Shown: positions 33,291 to 42,158, counted from the stretch's first letter. The stretch is 64,000 nt of DNA from Halorussus aquaticus (GCF_024218795.1 NZ_CP100400.1:806001-870000), one strand, 5' to 3'. Translations and numbers: made by a program. The notes: generated by a model not told the origin, from the sequence alone.

Positions 33291-34557
33291 CCGCGACCAC
33301 CCGCGACTGTCGGAGGTCGCGGCGAGCGAGCGCCCGCCGCATCTCGTTGGTGACTATCATGTACCCCTCGTCGAACCCCATGCCGGGCTTGGCCAGCACC
33401 TGCGCGGCGTCGGTTGCGAGCGCGACGTGGGCGCAGGTCCGGGCCGACTCGGCGGTCTCGTTGCACGTCCCGCCGAGGTACGCGCGGGTGTCGGTCCCCT
33501 CGCAGTACCGGACCGCCTCGCCGCTCCGGTGGACGCCGCCGAGGTCGGGCGTCTTGACCTGCACCACGTCGGCCGCGCCCGCGTCCACGAAGGCCTCCAC
33601 GTCGGGGAGCGTGTTGCACCACTCGTCGGCCACGAGGTCCACCGGGACGCCCGCGTCGGCGAGTCCGTCGCGGAGTTCGGCCATGGCGTGAACCTGCTCG
33701 GCCCGGCCGCCCGCGTCCATTGGTCCCTCGACTTGCAGGGGGTACGGCGCGGCCGCCGCCCGGAGGTCGGCGAAGTAGTCGGCGACTTCCGGACGGTCGA
33801 AGGGCGGACCGAACACCTCGCCGAGGACGCCGTACACGTCCACGTGGAACCGCGGCGAGTAGTCCACGCCCGCCGGACCGATTTCGGCGGCACGGGCCGA
33901 GAGCCAGTCGAGGTACCCGACCAGTCGCTCGCCCTCCTCGCCGACCTTCTCGACGCTGTTGAACAGGCCGTGGGGCAGGACGGGAACGCCCTTCAGGAGC
34001 ATCTTCTCGGCGTTGTCCCGGCGGGCGTCGCCCGACTGGCCGAACACCGGGACCGGGTCGTCGGCCGGGTCGGTCCCCAGCGCGTCGGCCAGCGCGTCGG
34101 TCTTCGTCGCGCCGCGCGCCGTCGCGGCGGCGTCGAGGAGCGCCTGCGAGACGCCGTACCGGACGGCGGTGTGGAGGCGCTCTCCGTCGGGGCCGTCGAG
34201 GTCCGCCAGCAGGTCGGCGTTCTCCGCGAACGCCTCGGCGGGTCGGCCGACCAGCGCGTCTGCGACCGGTCTCTCCACGACCGGGACGAACTCCTCGGCG
34301 CGGAACAGGGGGTCGCGCCCGCCCGCCCCGGAGTACTGGACCGCGGCGCAGTCGCCGGTCGCCACCGTCCCGTCGTCGAGTTCGAGCAGGACGCTTATCG
34401 CCTCGCCCGCCTGTCGGACGCGGTCGAACCCGGGGGTGACCGGGTCACCCCGGTAGGCGGCCCCGTCGCGTTCGGCCCCGCGCTTGATGGCGCGCTGGTC
34501 GTCGAAGAAGAACCCCGACGCGCCGGGCACCGCCCGGACCCGCGCAATCGTCGTCAC
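33283..34557 (-). CDS. mal: Methylaspartate ammonia-lyase
   Basis: Removes ammonia from 3-methylaspartate to give mesaconate. This 424-residue enolase-superfamily protein has GFFFDDQRAIKRGAERDGAAYRGDPVTPGF near the N-terminus, barrel strands ending LVADEWCNT and VQVKTPDLGG, and the family signature YLGGTCNETAESARTCAHVAL near the C-terminus. It starts with GTG at 34557, overlapping the mamB stop by four bases (GTGA). It is the third gene of the methylaspartate operon. Confidence 0.93.
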   Translation of the reverse strand: MTTIARVRAVPGASGFFFDDQRAIKRGAERDGAAYRGDPVTPGFDRVRQAGEAISVLLELDDGTVATGDCAAVQYSGAGGRDPLFRAEEFVPVVERPVADALVGRPAEAFAENADLLADLDGPDGERLHTAVRYGVSQALLDAAATARGATKTDALADALGTDPADDPVPVFGQSGDARRDNAEKMLLKGVPVLPHGLFNSVEKVGEEGERLVGYLDWLSARAAEIGPAGVDYSPRFHVDVYGVLGEVFGPPFDRPEVADYFADLRAAAAPYPLQVEGPMDAGGRAEQVHAMAELRDGLADAGVPVDLVADEWCNTLPDVEAFVDAGAADVVQVKTPDLGGVHRSGEAVRYCEGTDTRAYLGGTCNETAESARTCAHVALATDAAQVLAKPGMGFDEGYMIVTNEMRRALARRDLRQSRVVADD

Positions 34558-35987
34558 GCGCCCTCACCTCCCGGGCGGCCGATGAGACGACCTTCGCTGA
34601 TGGCGTCCACGTCGTCGGCCACCATCTGGAACGAGCGGTCGCGGTTCTCCGCGCGCGCCCGCCGGTCGAGTCGATCGGTGTGAACGTCCCGCAGGTCCGG
34701 GTCGAGCGCGAGGTCCCCGAACTGGAGGATGCGGACCCTGCCGTCGTCGTCGCGCGCAGGGAGGACCGCGCTCTCGGCGCTGTCGCTCGGGGCGAATGGG
34801 ACGTCGAGCTTGCCGGTCTCGAACGCCTCGACGACGCCCTGCGCGACGTCCTCGTCGCCGAGTTCGAGAATCGTGTCCATCAGCGACCGCGCGGACTTCT
34901 CGACGAACTCGCGTTCGCGCTCGACGCCGTCGAGGGTGATGTCCTGCTCGCGCATCATGTCGATGAGCTGTCTGGTGGTTCGCAGGCCCTCGGCGTTGGC
35001 CTCCTTGGTGGGGACGCCGCCGAACTCCTGCGGGGACTTGGTGATGACCTTGTCGGGTTCCGCGATGGCCGCGGTGGCCGCGCCCAGCGCGATGACGCCG
35101 CTGGCGCGGGCCTCGTCCGGCGGGAACCCGCCCATCCACTCGTGGAAGACGGTGGTGACGGTCACGTCGTCGGGGAGGTACTCCTCGCCGAGTTCGCGGA
35201 GCGCCCGGAGCGCCGCGATGTCCTGCACGAGGTTGCCGACCTGCCCGTATCCGAGGGTGACGCTCCGGACGCCCTGCGTGGCCGCGAGCATCCCCTCGAC
35301 CAGTCCGACCGCGATGGCGATGCTCGGCGGGACGAGCGTCCCCGTCAGCGGCCCGAACGGTTCGCGGTTTATCGTGACGCCGCGCTCGGTGTAGGCCCCT
35401 GCGAGACGGTCTACGAACTGCCAGTGTTCGATGGTCTCGGCGAGTTCGTGTTCCTTCGTGTAGGGGATGTTGTACGATATCGGGCCGCCCTCGAAGCTCT
35501 GGAACCCGCCCGCGAACGTGACCGCCGCGAGCAAGCGGGCGTCGGGCGTGCCGTGGCGCACCTCTATCGGCGCGTCCACGGACTCGATGAGTTTCCGACA
35601 GCCCTCGACGCCGTGGTTGACGGCGGGGAACCCGTTGAGGGTGTCGTCGCCGCTCTCGCGGGCCTCTTCGAGACCCCGCTGGGCCTTCTCGTACTCGTTG
35701 TCGCGGGTGTACGAGTCGATGGTCGTCGGGAGCAGGTCGGCGCGCCCGGCGTCTTCGAGGTGGCGCAGCAGCGTTATCTGGTCGTCGAGGCGCGGGACGC
35801 CCGCACGGGGTTGGAGCAGCGGACGGTCGGCGTCTTCGAGGACGCGGGCGAACTGTTTGCTCCGCGGGAGCGAGTCGTGGTAGGCGACCGCCTCCTCGAA
35901 GTCGATTTCTTCCACCGACCAGTCGGCTCGTATCTTTTCGTCGATGCGTGAGAGGTCCTCTCCGGAGAGTCTCGTGTCGCGTAACAT
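34554..35987 (-). CDS. mamB: Glutamate mutase epsilon subunit (MamB/GlmE)
   Basis: Catalytic TIM-barrel subunit of the B12-dependent glutamate mutase that rearranges glutamate to 3-methylaspartate. The 477-residue length matches GlmE. Recognisable stretches are LLQPRAGVPRLDDQITLLRHLEDAGRADLLPTTIDSYTRDNEYEKAQRG, FPAVNHGVEGCRKLIESVD, EVRHGTPDARLLAAVTFAGGFQSFEGGPISYNIPY, and FHEWMGGFPPDEARA. It acts with the small cobalamin-binding subunit encoded 15 bases upstream at 36003. Confidence 0.95.
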   Translation of the reverse strand: MLRDTRLSGEDLSRIDEKIRADWSVEEIDFEEAVAYHDSLPRSKQFARVLEDADRPLLQPRAGVPRLDDQITLLRHLEDAGRADLLPTTIDSYTRDNEYEKAQRGLEEARESGDDTLNGFPAVNHGVEGCRKLIESVDAPIEVRHGTPDARLLAAVTFAGGFQSFEGGPISYNIPYTKEHELAETIEHWQFVDRLAGAYTERGVTINREPFGPLTGTLVPPSIAIAVGLVEGMLAATQGVRSVTLGYGQVGNLVQDIAALRALRELGEEYLPDDVTVTTVFHEWMGGFPPDEARASGVIALGAATAAIAEPDKVITKSPQEFGGVPTKEANAEGLRTTRQLIDMMREQDITLDGVEREREFVEKSARSLMDTILELGDEDVAQGVVEAFETGKLDVPFAPSDSAESAVLPARDDDGRVRILQFGDLALDPDLRDVHTDRLDRRARAENRDRSFQMVADDVDAISEGRLIGRPGGEGA

Positions 35988-36002
35988 GGTGAAGACGGGG
36001 AT

Positions 36003-36443
36003 TCAGGACGTGAGCCTCGCTCGTTCGGCCTCGGACTCCGCGATGTTCATGTCGGCCTTCAGCGCCGCGATGGCCTCCGCGGGCTTGGTCTCGGAGTCGA
36101 ACACCCGGTCGAAGCCCATCTCTCGGAACCGGTCTCTGGTCCGGTCGAACTCCTCCTGCCCGACCGAGAGGTTGCCGCCGATGTAGGTGAGGGGGTCGAG
36201 GTCCGCGGCTTCGATGGTCTCGTGGAAGCCGCGGCAGTCCTGCTCGGCGTGACCGTACAGCGAGGAGACGAGTACGGCGTCACCCTCATGTGCCTCCGCC
36301 GCGCTGACGAACTCCGATTGGCTGGACTGGACGCCGAGGTTGACGACCTCGAAGCCAGCCGCAGAGAGCGCCTGTTCGAGTATCGTGATGCCGACGGCGT
36401 GCGCGTCGGACCCGATAACGCCGAGGATGACTGTAGCAGACAT
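36003..36443 (-). CDS. mamA: Glutamate mutase sigma subunit, cobalamin-binding (MamA/GlmS)
   Basis: The 146-residue coenzyme-B12-binding subunit of glutamate mutase. It carries the base-off cobalamin motif D13-x-H15-x2-G18 in VIGSDAHAVG, followed by the S-x-L (VLVSSLYGH) and GG (YIGGNLSVG) elements of the B12 Rossmann domain. It is the first gene of the five-gene operon mamA-mamB-mal-mch-mcl. The ATG at 36443 starts the domain and is leaderless relative to the TATA at about 36468-36474. Confidence 0.95.
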   Translation of the reverse strand: MSATVILGVIGSDAHAVGITILEQALSAAGFEVVNLGVQSSQSEFVSAAEAHEGDAVLVSSLYGHAEQDCRGFHETIEAADLDPLTYIGGNLSVGQEEFDRTRDRFREMGFDRVFDSETKPAEAIAALKADMNIAESEAERARLTS

Positions 36444-36457
36444 CGAGTAGAACTTCA

Positions 36458-36489
36458 ATGAACAATACTTAAAGATAATCATTGTTCAT
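36458..36489 (-). promoter_or_regulatory. Inverted-repeat operator around the mamA TATA box
   Basis: ATGAACAAT (36458-36466) and ATTGTTCAT (36481-36489) are perfect 9-base arms with a 14-base spacer. The minus-strand TATA box (TTTAAGT, 36468-36474) lies in the spacer, 27 bases from the leaderless mamA start. A dimeric regulator bound here would block or recruit TBP. Confidence 0.65.
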
Positions 36490-36546
36490 GATTAAATCCC
36501 TTTAAGGTCATTTGAGGGTGTACGTGTCCCTTCCATACAAACCACA

Positions 36547-36555
36547 TTATTTATT
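36547..36555 (+). promoter_or_regulatory. TATA box of the CoA-transferase gene
   Basis: TTATTTATT centred 31 bases before the ATG at 36582, consistent with a leaderless transcript. It is separate from the divergent mamA promoter. Confidence 0.55.
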
Positions 36556-36581
36556 GGGAAGGGTTTTGGTCCGGGTGGGCG

Positions 36582-37760
36582 ATGGGCGGAACGATGCAAG
36601 CGCTCGACGACGTGCGCGTACTCGACCTGACGCAGGTTCTGGCCGGACCGTACTGCACCATGCTCCTCTCGGACCTCGGGGCCGACGTAGTGAAGATAGA
36701 GCGCCCCGGCGGCGACCTCATCCGCCCGAACCCGCCGTTCGTGACCGACGACGACGCCTACGGCGGCTACTTCCAGAGCGTCAACCGCGGCAAGCGGAGT
36801 CTGGAGATGGACCTGACCGACGAGGCCGACCGCGGGGACTTCCTCGAACTGGTCGAAGACGCGGACGTCGTGGTCGAGAACTTCCGGGCCGGGACGATGG
36901 AGGGGTTCGACCTCGCGTACGAGACCCTGCGCGAACGCAACCCCGAACTCGTCTACGCCTCCATCCGGGGGTTCGGCGACCCCCGAACCGGCGAGACCGA
37001 CCGACAGGGCCAACCCTCGTTCGACCTCATCGCGCAGGCGCTCGGCGGGGTGATGGAGATTACCGGACAGGAAGACGGCCCGCCGAGCAAGGTGGGACCC
37101 GGCATCGGCGACCTGTTCACCGCGACGCTGAACGCGGTGGGCATCCTCGCGGCGCTCCGCCACCGCGACCGGACCGGGGAGGGCCAGTACGTCGATACCG
37201 CGATGTACGACGCGATGATTTCGATGTGCGAGCGCGCGGTCTACCAGCACTCCTACACCGGCGAGGTCCCGACCCGTCGAGGGAACTCCCATCCCACGCT
37301 GTTCCCGTACAACGCCTTCGAGACCGACGACGGCTACGTCGTCGTGGCCGCCTTCGGCGACAACCACTGGCGGGCGCTCTGCGAGGCGATGGACCGCCCG
37401 GACCTCGCGGCGGAGTATCCCGCGACCGCCGACCGACTGGCGAACCGGGAGTCGCTCCGGGACGAAATCGCGGACTGGACGGAGACTCTCCCGGCCGACG
37501 ACATCTGCGACCGCCTCGAAGGGTCGGTGCCCTGCGCGCCCGTGCAGGACGTGGCCGACGTGTTCGAGGACGACCACGTCCGCGCCCGCGACATGCTGGT
37601 CGAGGTGGAACAACCGGGTGCGGGCGAGGACGTGACAATCGCGGGGTCGCCTATCAAGTTGAGCGAGACGCCGCCGGAACCGGGCGAGCGCGCGCCCCTG
37701 CTCGACGAACACCGCGAGGAACTGCTGGGCGAACGAGCGAGTCCGGCCGACGACGACTGA
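36582..37760 (+). CDS. mct: Succinyl-CoA:mesaconate CoA-transferase (CaiB/BaiF family)
   Basis: Activates mesaconate to mesaconyl-CoA, the step between mal and mch. This 392-residue class III CoA-transferase has LDLTQVLAGPYCTMLLSDLGADVVKIERPGGD at 14-45, SVNRGKRSLEMDL, and VGPGIGDLFTATLNAVG with the catalytic Asp177 that forms the aspartyl-CoA thioester. The specific substrate is inferred from its place divergent to the methylaspartate operon. ATG 36582 fits a leaderless start; an internal ATG at 36594 is also possible. Confidence 0.9.
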   Translation: MGGTMQALDDVRVLDLTQVLAGPYCTMLLSDLGADVVKIERPGGDLIRPNPPFVTDDDAYGGYFQSVNRGKRSLEMDLTDEADRGDFLELVEDADVVVENFRAGTMEGFDLAYETLRERNPELVYASIRGFGDPRTGETDRQGQPSFDLIAQALGGVMEITGQEDGPPSKVGPGIGDLFTATLNAVGILAALRHRDRTGEGQYVDTAMYDAMISMCERAVYQHSYTGEVPTRRGNSHPTLFPYNAFETDDGYVVVAAFGDNHWRALCEAMDRPDLAAEYPATADRLANRESLRDEIADWTETLPADDICDRLEGSVPCAPVQDVADVFEDDHVRARDMLVEVEQPGAGEDVTIAGSPIKLSETPPEPGERAPLLDEHREELLGERASPADDD

Positions 37761-37833
37761 GTCGCTACCGGAACGTGTTCGTCGTCACGGACTCCCGCGA
37801 ACCGCTAAAATCCCGAAAACGGTAGAATCGGCC

Positions 37834-38163
37834 CTACTCGCTCCTCGTCTCGACTGCGGTCCCCGAGAGGTTGACCCACAGCATGCCCTCGCCCATCTCC
37901 TCGTAGTCGAACGTCGCGCCGACCACGGCGTCGGCCCCGCGTTCCTCGGCCTCGGCGCGGAGGTCCTCGATGGCCTCGGTGCGGCCCTTCTCGACCTTCT
38001 TCTCGTAGGACTCGCTCCGACCGCCGACCACGTCTCGGATACCGGCGGCGATGTCGCTCACGACGTTCGCGCCGATTATCGCTTCTCCGGAGACGACGTC
38101 GAGGTACTCGGTCACTTCGCGGCCGTCGAGGCTGTCCGTCGTCGTGATGGTCACGTCTGCCAT
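37834..38163 (-). CDS. YbjQ-like (DUF74) heavy-metal-binding domain protein
   Basis: A 109-residue protein of the YbjQ/UPF0145 family: TITTTDSLDGREVTEYLDVVSGEAIIGANVVSDIAAGIRDVVGGRSESYEKKVEKGRTEAI is the conserved core, and ERGADAVVGATFDYEEMG closes it. The family forms oligomeric beta-rich rings; its role is unknown despite the metal-binding label. The ATG at 38163 is used; an upstream GTG at 38190 is unlikely. Monocistronic, convergent with mct. Confidence 0.88.
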   Translation of the reverse strand: MADVTITTTDSLDGREVTEYLDVVSGEAIIGANVVSDIAAGIRDVVGGRSESYEKKVEKGRTEAIEDLRAEAEERGADAVVGATFDYEEMGEGMLWVNLSGTAVETRSE

Positions 38164-38323
38164 ACGTCGGTGTGCGTTCGGGCGGACCATAAATTCACGT
38201 TCGCCAATAGGTATCTCTCGTCAAGGTGTCGAACAGAGAGGCGTCCTCGCGGACGGAGACCGTCCATGCGAGTCGCTCGGACGAACGGTAAACTCTTTTT
38301 ACGGCCCGTCCCACGTTCCGGGT

Positions 38324-38644
38324 ATGGACTGGCCGCACGACCCCGACGGCGAGGAAGGGAGCGAAGGCGGACGCAAGTACGGCATGGCGATTCTCGCCAA
38401 GAAACTCGACGACGAGGAGGACTTCCCGCTCTCGAAGCGGGAGTTCGTCGAGGAGCACGCCGACGAACCGGTTCGCATCAACTACAAGCGCGTCGTCAGC
38501 GTCGGCGACATCTTCGAACACGTCGAGGGCGAGGAGTTCGAGACCATCGTGGACTTCCACAAGGCCGTGGGTGCGGGGATGCGCCGCGGCGGATTCTGGG
38601 ACTACCACCCGAAGGGCGAAGACCCCGAGAAGAAGAGCGCCTGA
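38324..38644 (+). CDS. DUF5785 family protein
   Basis: A 106-residue acidic soluble protein of a haloarchaeal conserved family: MDWPHDPDGEEGSEGGRKYGMAILAKKLDDEEDFPLSKREFVEEHADEPVRINY is followed by a helical VVSVGDIFEHVEGEEFETIVDFHKAVG and a basic end (MRRGGFWDYHPKGED). Function unknown. A T-rich promoter (ACTCTTTTTAC, about 38292-38302) lies 26 bases before the ATG, indicating a leaderless mRNA. Confidence 0.8.
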   Translation: MDWPHDPDGEEGSEGGRKYGMAILAKKLDDEEDFPLSKREFVEEHADEPVRINYKRVVSVGDIFEHVEGEEFETIVDFHKAVGAGMRRGGFWDYHPKGEDPEKKSA

Positions 38645-38686
38645 GTCCGCCTCTCGCTGTTTCTGCGTCGCCGCTCGATTCACCGG

Positions 38687-39499
38687 CTACTCGTTCGCGT
38701 CGCGCCACTTCCGCTCGTGAGCGTCGGCTTTCGCGTCGCCGCGTTCCGCCTCACCGCGCTTCCCATCGCCGAACTCCGAGTCGTCTCGGGTCGCCTCGGC
38801 GGCGCCGGGACCCGTGACCGCGAGGCGTTCGCCGTCGTCGCGTTCGACGCCCTCGTCGCTCAGCGTCCACGCCGACCCCGAGTCGGTGTAGGTCTCGGCG
38901 CGGACCTTCTCTTCGAGGAGGTTGACCGCGACGGCGTTCGCGCCCTCGGGGATGATGATGTCGGCGCGCTTCTTGGTGGGCGCGACGAACTGCTCGTGCA
39001 TCGGTTTGACCGTCGAGAGGTACTGGTCGATGACGCCCTCCAAGTCGCGCCCGCGGTCCACCACGTCGCGCTCGATTCGCCGGAGGATGCGCACGTCGGC
39101 GTCCGTCTCGACGTACACCTTGATGTCGAGCATCTCGTTGACCTCCTCGTCGTAGAGCGCGAAGATGCCCTCCAAGACGACGACGTCGGTCGGTTCGACG
39201 GTGTGGGTCTCCTCCTTCCGGTTGTGAATCGAGAAGTCGTACTGGGGCATCTCGATGGTCTGGCCCGACAGGAGAGCGTCCATGTGTTCGCGGAGCAACT
39301 CCCACTCGAACGCCGAGGGGTGGTCGTAGTTGACCTCCTCGCGCTCCTCGAACGCCATGTGACTGAGGTCCTTGTAGTAGTTGTCCATCGGGATGCGCGT
39401 CACGGCGTCCTCGACTTCCTCGGTGATCTCGCGGGCGACCGTCGTCTTCCCGGCCCCGGTGCCCCCCGCGATGCCGACGACGAACGACGGGATGGTCAT
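38687..39499 (-). CDS. udk: Uridine kinase
   Basis: Phosphorylates uridine/cytidine in pyrimidine salvage. The 270-residue protein has the Walker A GGTGAGKTT at 12-20, the conserved DNYYKDLSHM, the DHPSAFEWELLREHM nucleoside-site motif, DVVVLEGIFAL as Walker B, and VYVETDADVRILRRIERDVVDRGRD. The kinase core ends near residue 210. An additional acidic, Glu/Asp/Arg-rich tail of about 60 residues looks disordered and is longer than in bacterial Udk. Monocistronic. Confidence 0.94.
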   Translation of the reverse strand: MTIPSFVVGIAGGTGAGKTTVAREITEEVEDAVTRIPMDNYYKDLSHMAFEEREEVNYDHPSAFEWELLREHMDALLSGQTIEMPQYDFSIHNRKEETHTVEPTDVVVLEGIFALYDEEVNEMLDIKVYVETDADVRILRRIERDVVDRGRDLEGVIDQYLSTVKPMHEQFVAPTKKRADIIIPEGANAVAVNLLEEKVRAETYTDSGSAWTLSDEGVERDDGERLAVTGPGAAEATRDDSEFGDGKRGEAERGDAKADAHERKWRDANE

Positions 39500-39752
39500 T
39501 GGTGAGATGCAGGACTGACTCCCGTTTGAATCCCTCGGAATTGGTTTCCGCTCTCGTCGGTAGAGCTGTCTGATTGCTACGATATTTCGGCGCGGCCACT
39601 TTCACGTGAGTCGCGTGCCGACCGCCGTCTGGTGCGATACCGAACACTCGGCGGTACTCCGCGGAACCGGGAACCAGTTCAGCGGTCGCTCGCCGGGAGT
39701 AGTTGTACGAAAAAGCGCATTCACCCGCCGTGAGGCGGCCTGAAAGCGTGAT

Positions 39753-39947
39753 TTAAAGGCGCGTCAGATTCGTGGCGCGCGGGCCTTTGGGGGCCTGATC
39801 GATGTCGAACTCTACCTCAGTTCCTTCTTCGAGGTCCGGGCCGCCGATGTCTTCCATGTGGAAGAACACGTCGTCGTCAGCGTCGTCCGTCGAGATGAAA
39901 CCGTAGCCGCCGGTGTCGTTGAAGAAATCAACGTTTCCTTCTGCCAT
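39753..39947 (-). CDS. cspA: Cold-shock domain protein
   Basis: A 64-residue single-domain cold-shock protein. GNVDFFNDTGGYGFISTDDADDDVFFHMEDI contains RNP1 (GYGFIS) and RNP2 (VFFHM) motifs for single-stranded RNA/DNA binding. The lysine of bacterial K-W-F-N is replaced in the halophilic pattern. A minus-strand TATA (TACTTATA, about 39975-39982) lies near -30, giving a nearly leaderless mRNA. It probably acts as an RNA chaperone. Confidence 0.95.
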   Translation of the reverse strand: MAEGNVDFFNDTGGYGFISTDDADDDVFFHMEDIGGPDLEEGTEVEFDIDQAPKGPRATNLTRL

Positions 39948-40190
39948 TGCGAATAGACAGATGTCGGTTACGGGTATAAGTATTGTGATGTGCGTTTAGT
40001 AATTTTGCCCGTGGCTGGACGAATATCTACTACAATCCCGAAAGTATCGAATAACTCCGACCGTACAGTCACTTCGAACGGTGATCCCGTCCGATTCCGC
40101 GATTCCGTGAGCGATTCGGTTCGTCTCGGAACTCTCGGACCCCGGCGACGCCGCCGTTCTCACTTCTGGAACCTCTATCAGAAATAGGAT

Positions 40191-40199
40191 AGCTTATAA
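40191..40199 (+). promoter_or_regulatory. TATA box of arfA
   Basis: GCTTATAAG-type element centred about 32 bases before the GTG at 40227; a short leader or leaderless start is expected. Confidence 0.5.
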
Positions 40200-40226
40200 G
40201 CCACCGCCACAAATTTCCGGCCAACT

Positions 40227-40985
40227 GTGACGAACGCGCAGGTCACTCTGATCCAGATCGACAACTACGGACCGTGGACCGTGACGCCAGAACCGCGTCG
40301 GGAAGTCGACCTCCAGACCCTCCAGTCGCGCCTCTACGCCGACCTCTCCCAACTCGTCGGCAACCGCGAGGGGTACGTCTTCTTCACCCGGTTCGACAAC
40401 ATGATAGCCGTGACGAACGGAATGGACGAGACCGACCACGCCATGATTCAGGAGTCGGTCGGCAACCGCTACCCCGTCACCGTCAGTTTCGGCGTCGGCG
40501 CGGACCCGAGGCCCGTCGAGGCGCTCTCTACCGCGACCGAACACATCCAAGACGCCGGAAGCGCACAGGAGGCCGACCGGACCGAGATTCTCCGCGGGAC
40601 GTGTCTCGACCCGGACGAGCGGACCGACGACGACGTCCAGATCGCCCACTTCGACGTGAACGACGCCACCGGGAAGTACACCGACGAGATGAACGCGTTC
40701 GACTCGTTCATCCACATCGAGCAAGGGTACGCCGAACTGATGCGGTACTTCCGGCGCGCCCACGGCGGTCTCGCGTTCTTCGTCGGCGGCGACAACGTCA
40801 TCGCGGTCTCCCCCGACTTGGACGCGGCGGCCTACGAGGACACCATCCAGCACGTCCAAGAAGCCGTCGAGGTCGAACTGAAAGTCGGCGTCGGACAGGC
40901 CGCGACGCCCCAGTCCGCGGGAATGGCGGCCAAGCACGCGCTCGAAGACTGCCGCGAGGACGGCGACCGCGTCGTCATCGACTGA
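40227..40985 (+). CDS. arfA: GTP cyclohydrolase IIa (archaeal type III)
   Basis: Opens GTP to the formylated pyrimidine intermediate that starts archaeal riboflavin and F420 biosynthesis. The 252-residue protein begins NAQVTLIQIDNYGPWTVTPEPRREVDLQTLQSRLYADLSQ, a family hallmark, and contains two GGDEF-like folds: FFTRFDNMIAVTNGMDETDH and GGLAFFVGGDNVIAVSPDL. The start is GTG at 40227. Monocistronic; no other riboflavin genes are in the window. Confidence 0.94.
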   Translation: MTNAQVTLIQIDNYGPWTVTPEPRREVDLQTLQSRLYADLSQLVGNREGYVFFTRFDNMIAVTNGMDETDHAMIQESVGNRYPVTVSFGVGADPRPVEALSTATEHIQDAGSAQEADRTEILRGTCLDPDERTDDDVQIAHFDVNDATGKYTDEMNAFDSFIHIEQGYAELMRYFRRAHGGLAFFVGGDNVIAVSPDLDAAAYEDTIQHVQEAVEVELKVGVGQAATPQSAGMAAKHALEDCREDGDRVVID

Positions 40986-41338
40986 CCGGGCGACTCATCC
41001 CAGTAGTCGTCTTTCGGCCAGCACTCGTCCTCCGGTAACGTGTTCTGCGAGGGTAGAACCGGAGTTCGACGCTCCGTGCTGTCTCGGAATCGGTCGCCTC
41101 GCTATTGGCCGAACCACTGCGTCAACGGAAACGCTCGGACCCTCGCCCCGTCGCGGCCGGTGAAACGTCCTGTTCGCCGGGCCACTGTGACACGTAGTAC
41201 GCGGTTGTCTCCGATGTCCGGTACGTCTTAGAAGCGCACAGTCCCCGCATTTCCAACTGCTAATTGTTACCATAGGACGGTTACAGGCTTAAAACTGCCG
41301 GGGATACTTTTTAGAGAACCAGTGCCAATCGTTCACAC
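40986..41338. other. Intergenic gap
   Basis: About 350 bases between arfA and the CBS gene. I find no frame with protein character and no RNA signature. Its last part holds the CBS gene promoter: a T-rich ACTTTTTAG element at about 41306-41314, 26-30 bases before the ATG at 41339. Confidence 0.5.
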
Positions 41339-41950
41339 ATGGAAGGCGAAGTGACCGTCCGGGACGTGATGTCCCGGGAGTACGTCGGGGTTAGCGAATC
41401 TGATACGGTCTTGGGTGCGGTCAGACTCATGCACGAGGAGGGCGTCGGGTGCGTCGTCGTCCTTCGGGGGAGCGAACCGGTGGGCATCGTGACAGAGTCG
41501 GACGTCATCGCGTTAGTCGCCGAGGAAGGCGACCCGGCCGAGACGGACGTGTCGGCGGTGATGTCCGAACCGATAGTCTCGGTCGACGCCGACCTCGAAC
41601 TCCCCGAGGCCGCGGGCACGATGTCTCGCGAGGACATCCGTCGTCTGTTGGTCACCAACGACGCCGAAGTCGTCGGCGTCCTCTCGGAACGAGACGTAAT
41701 CTCGGCCTCGGCGTCGCTGTCGGGCGTCCCGTCGCTCCGCGAGGAGTCCACCCTCGAAGTGGGGACCCCTACCGGTAGTGACAGGATGGGGAGGGAACCG
41801 ACGAGTAACGAACCCGCCGACGCCGCGGCCGACGGCGACCACCGATACGAGTACTCCGACCGGAGCATCTGCGAGACGTGCGGGACGCTGAGCAGGGAAC
41901 TCACCAACGTCAACGGTCAACTCATCTGCGCTAACTGCCGAAACGTGTAG
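41339..41950 (+). CDS. CBS-pair protein with C-terminal zinc ribbon
   Basis: A 203-residue protein. Residues 1-125 hold two CBS motifs (VRDVMSREYVGVSESDTVLGAVRLMHEEGVGCVVVL and VSAVMSEPIVSVDADLELPEAAGTMSREDIRRLLV), which usually bind adenosine nucleotides. A variable, serine/glycine-rich linker leads to a C-terminal zinc ribbon: CETCGTLSRELTNVNGQLICANC (CxxC...CxxC). It is probably a nucleotide-sensing regulator, with an unknown target. Leaderless start from the TATA at about 41306. Confidence 0.88.
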   Translation: MEGEVTVRDVMSREYVGVSESDTVLGAVRLMHEEGVGCVVVLRGSEPVGIVTESDVIALVAEEGDPAETDVSAVMSEPIVSVDADLELPEAAGTMSREDIRRLLVTNDAEVVGVLSERDVISASASLSGVPSLREESTLEVGTPTGSDRMGREPTSNEPADAAADGDHRYEYSDRSICETCGTLSRELTNVNGQLICANCRNV

Positions 41951-42120
41951 CCTCGGAGTCGCTGTAGCGCTGTCGACCCTCGCTCCACCCGGCGATTCAC
42001 CGCTATAATTCCGGTCCTCTCTCCGTGGAATCCCCGGTCGGATGTGCCCACCGGCCGCGATAATTCAACTCGTATTCTCTTTCCATCTCGTATCCCCGTC
42101 TCTTCGGAGTGTGAAAAAGC

Positions 42121-42146
42121 GCAAGACCCAAATAGGTCGGGCTTGC
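42121..42146 (+). promoter_or_regulatory. livH promoter with TATA box in the loop of an inverted repeat
   Basis: GCAAG(A)CCC (42121-42129) and GGGCTTGC (42139-42146) pair with one bulged A. The CAAATA TATA-like element (42129-42134) lies between them, 27 bases before the ATG at 42159. A probable operator for the liv operon. Confidence 0.5.
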
Positions 42147-42158
42147 GAGATACGACAC

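Noticed and set aside
33121..34683. Plus-strand ORF of 520 codons opposite the methylaspartate operon
   Set aside because: Fully antisense to mal and mch, which have intact catalytic motifs.
40995..41273. Minus-strand 92-codon ORF in the gap after arfA
   Set aside because: Basic, low-complexity translation with no start signals; not haloarchaeal in composition.
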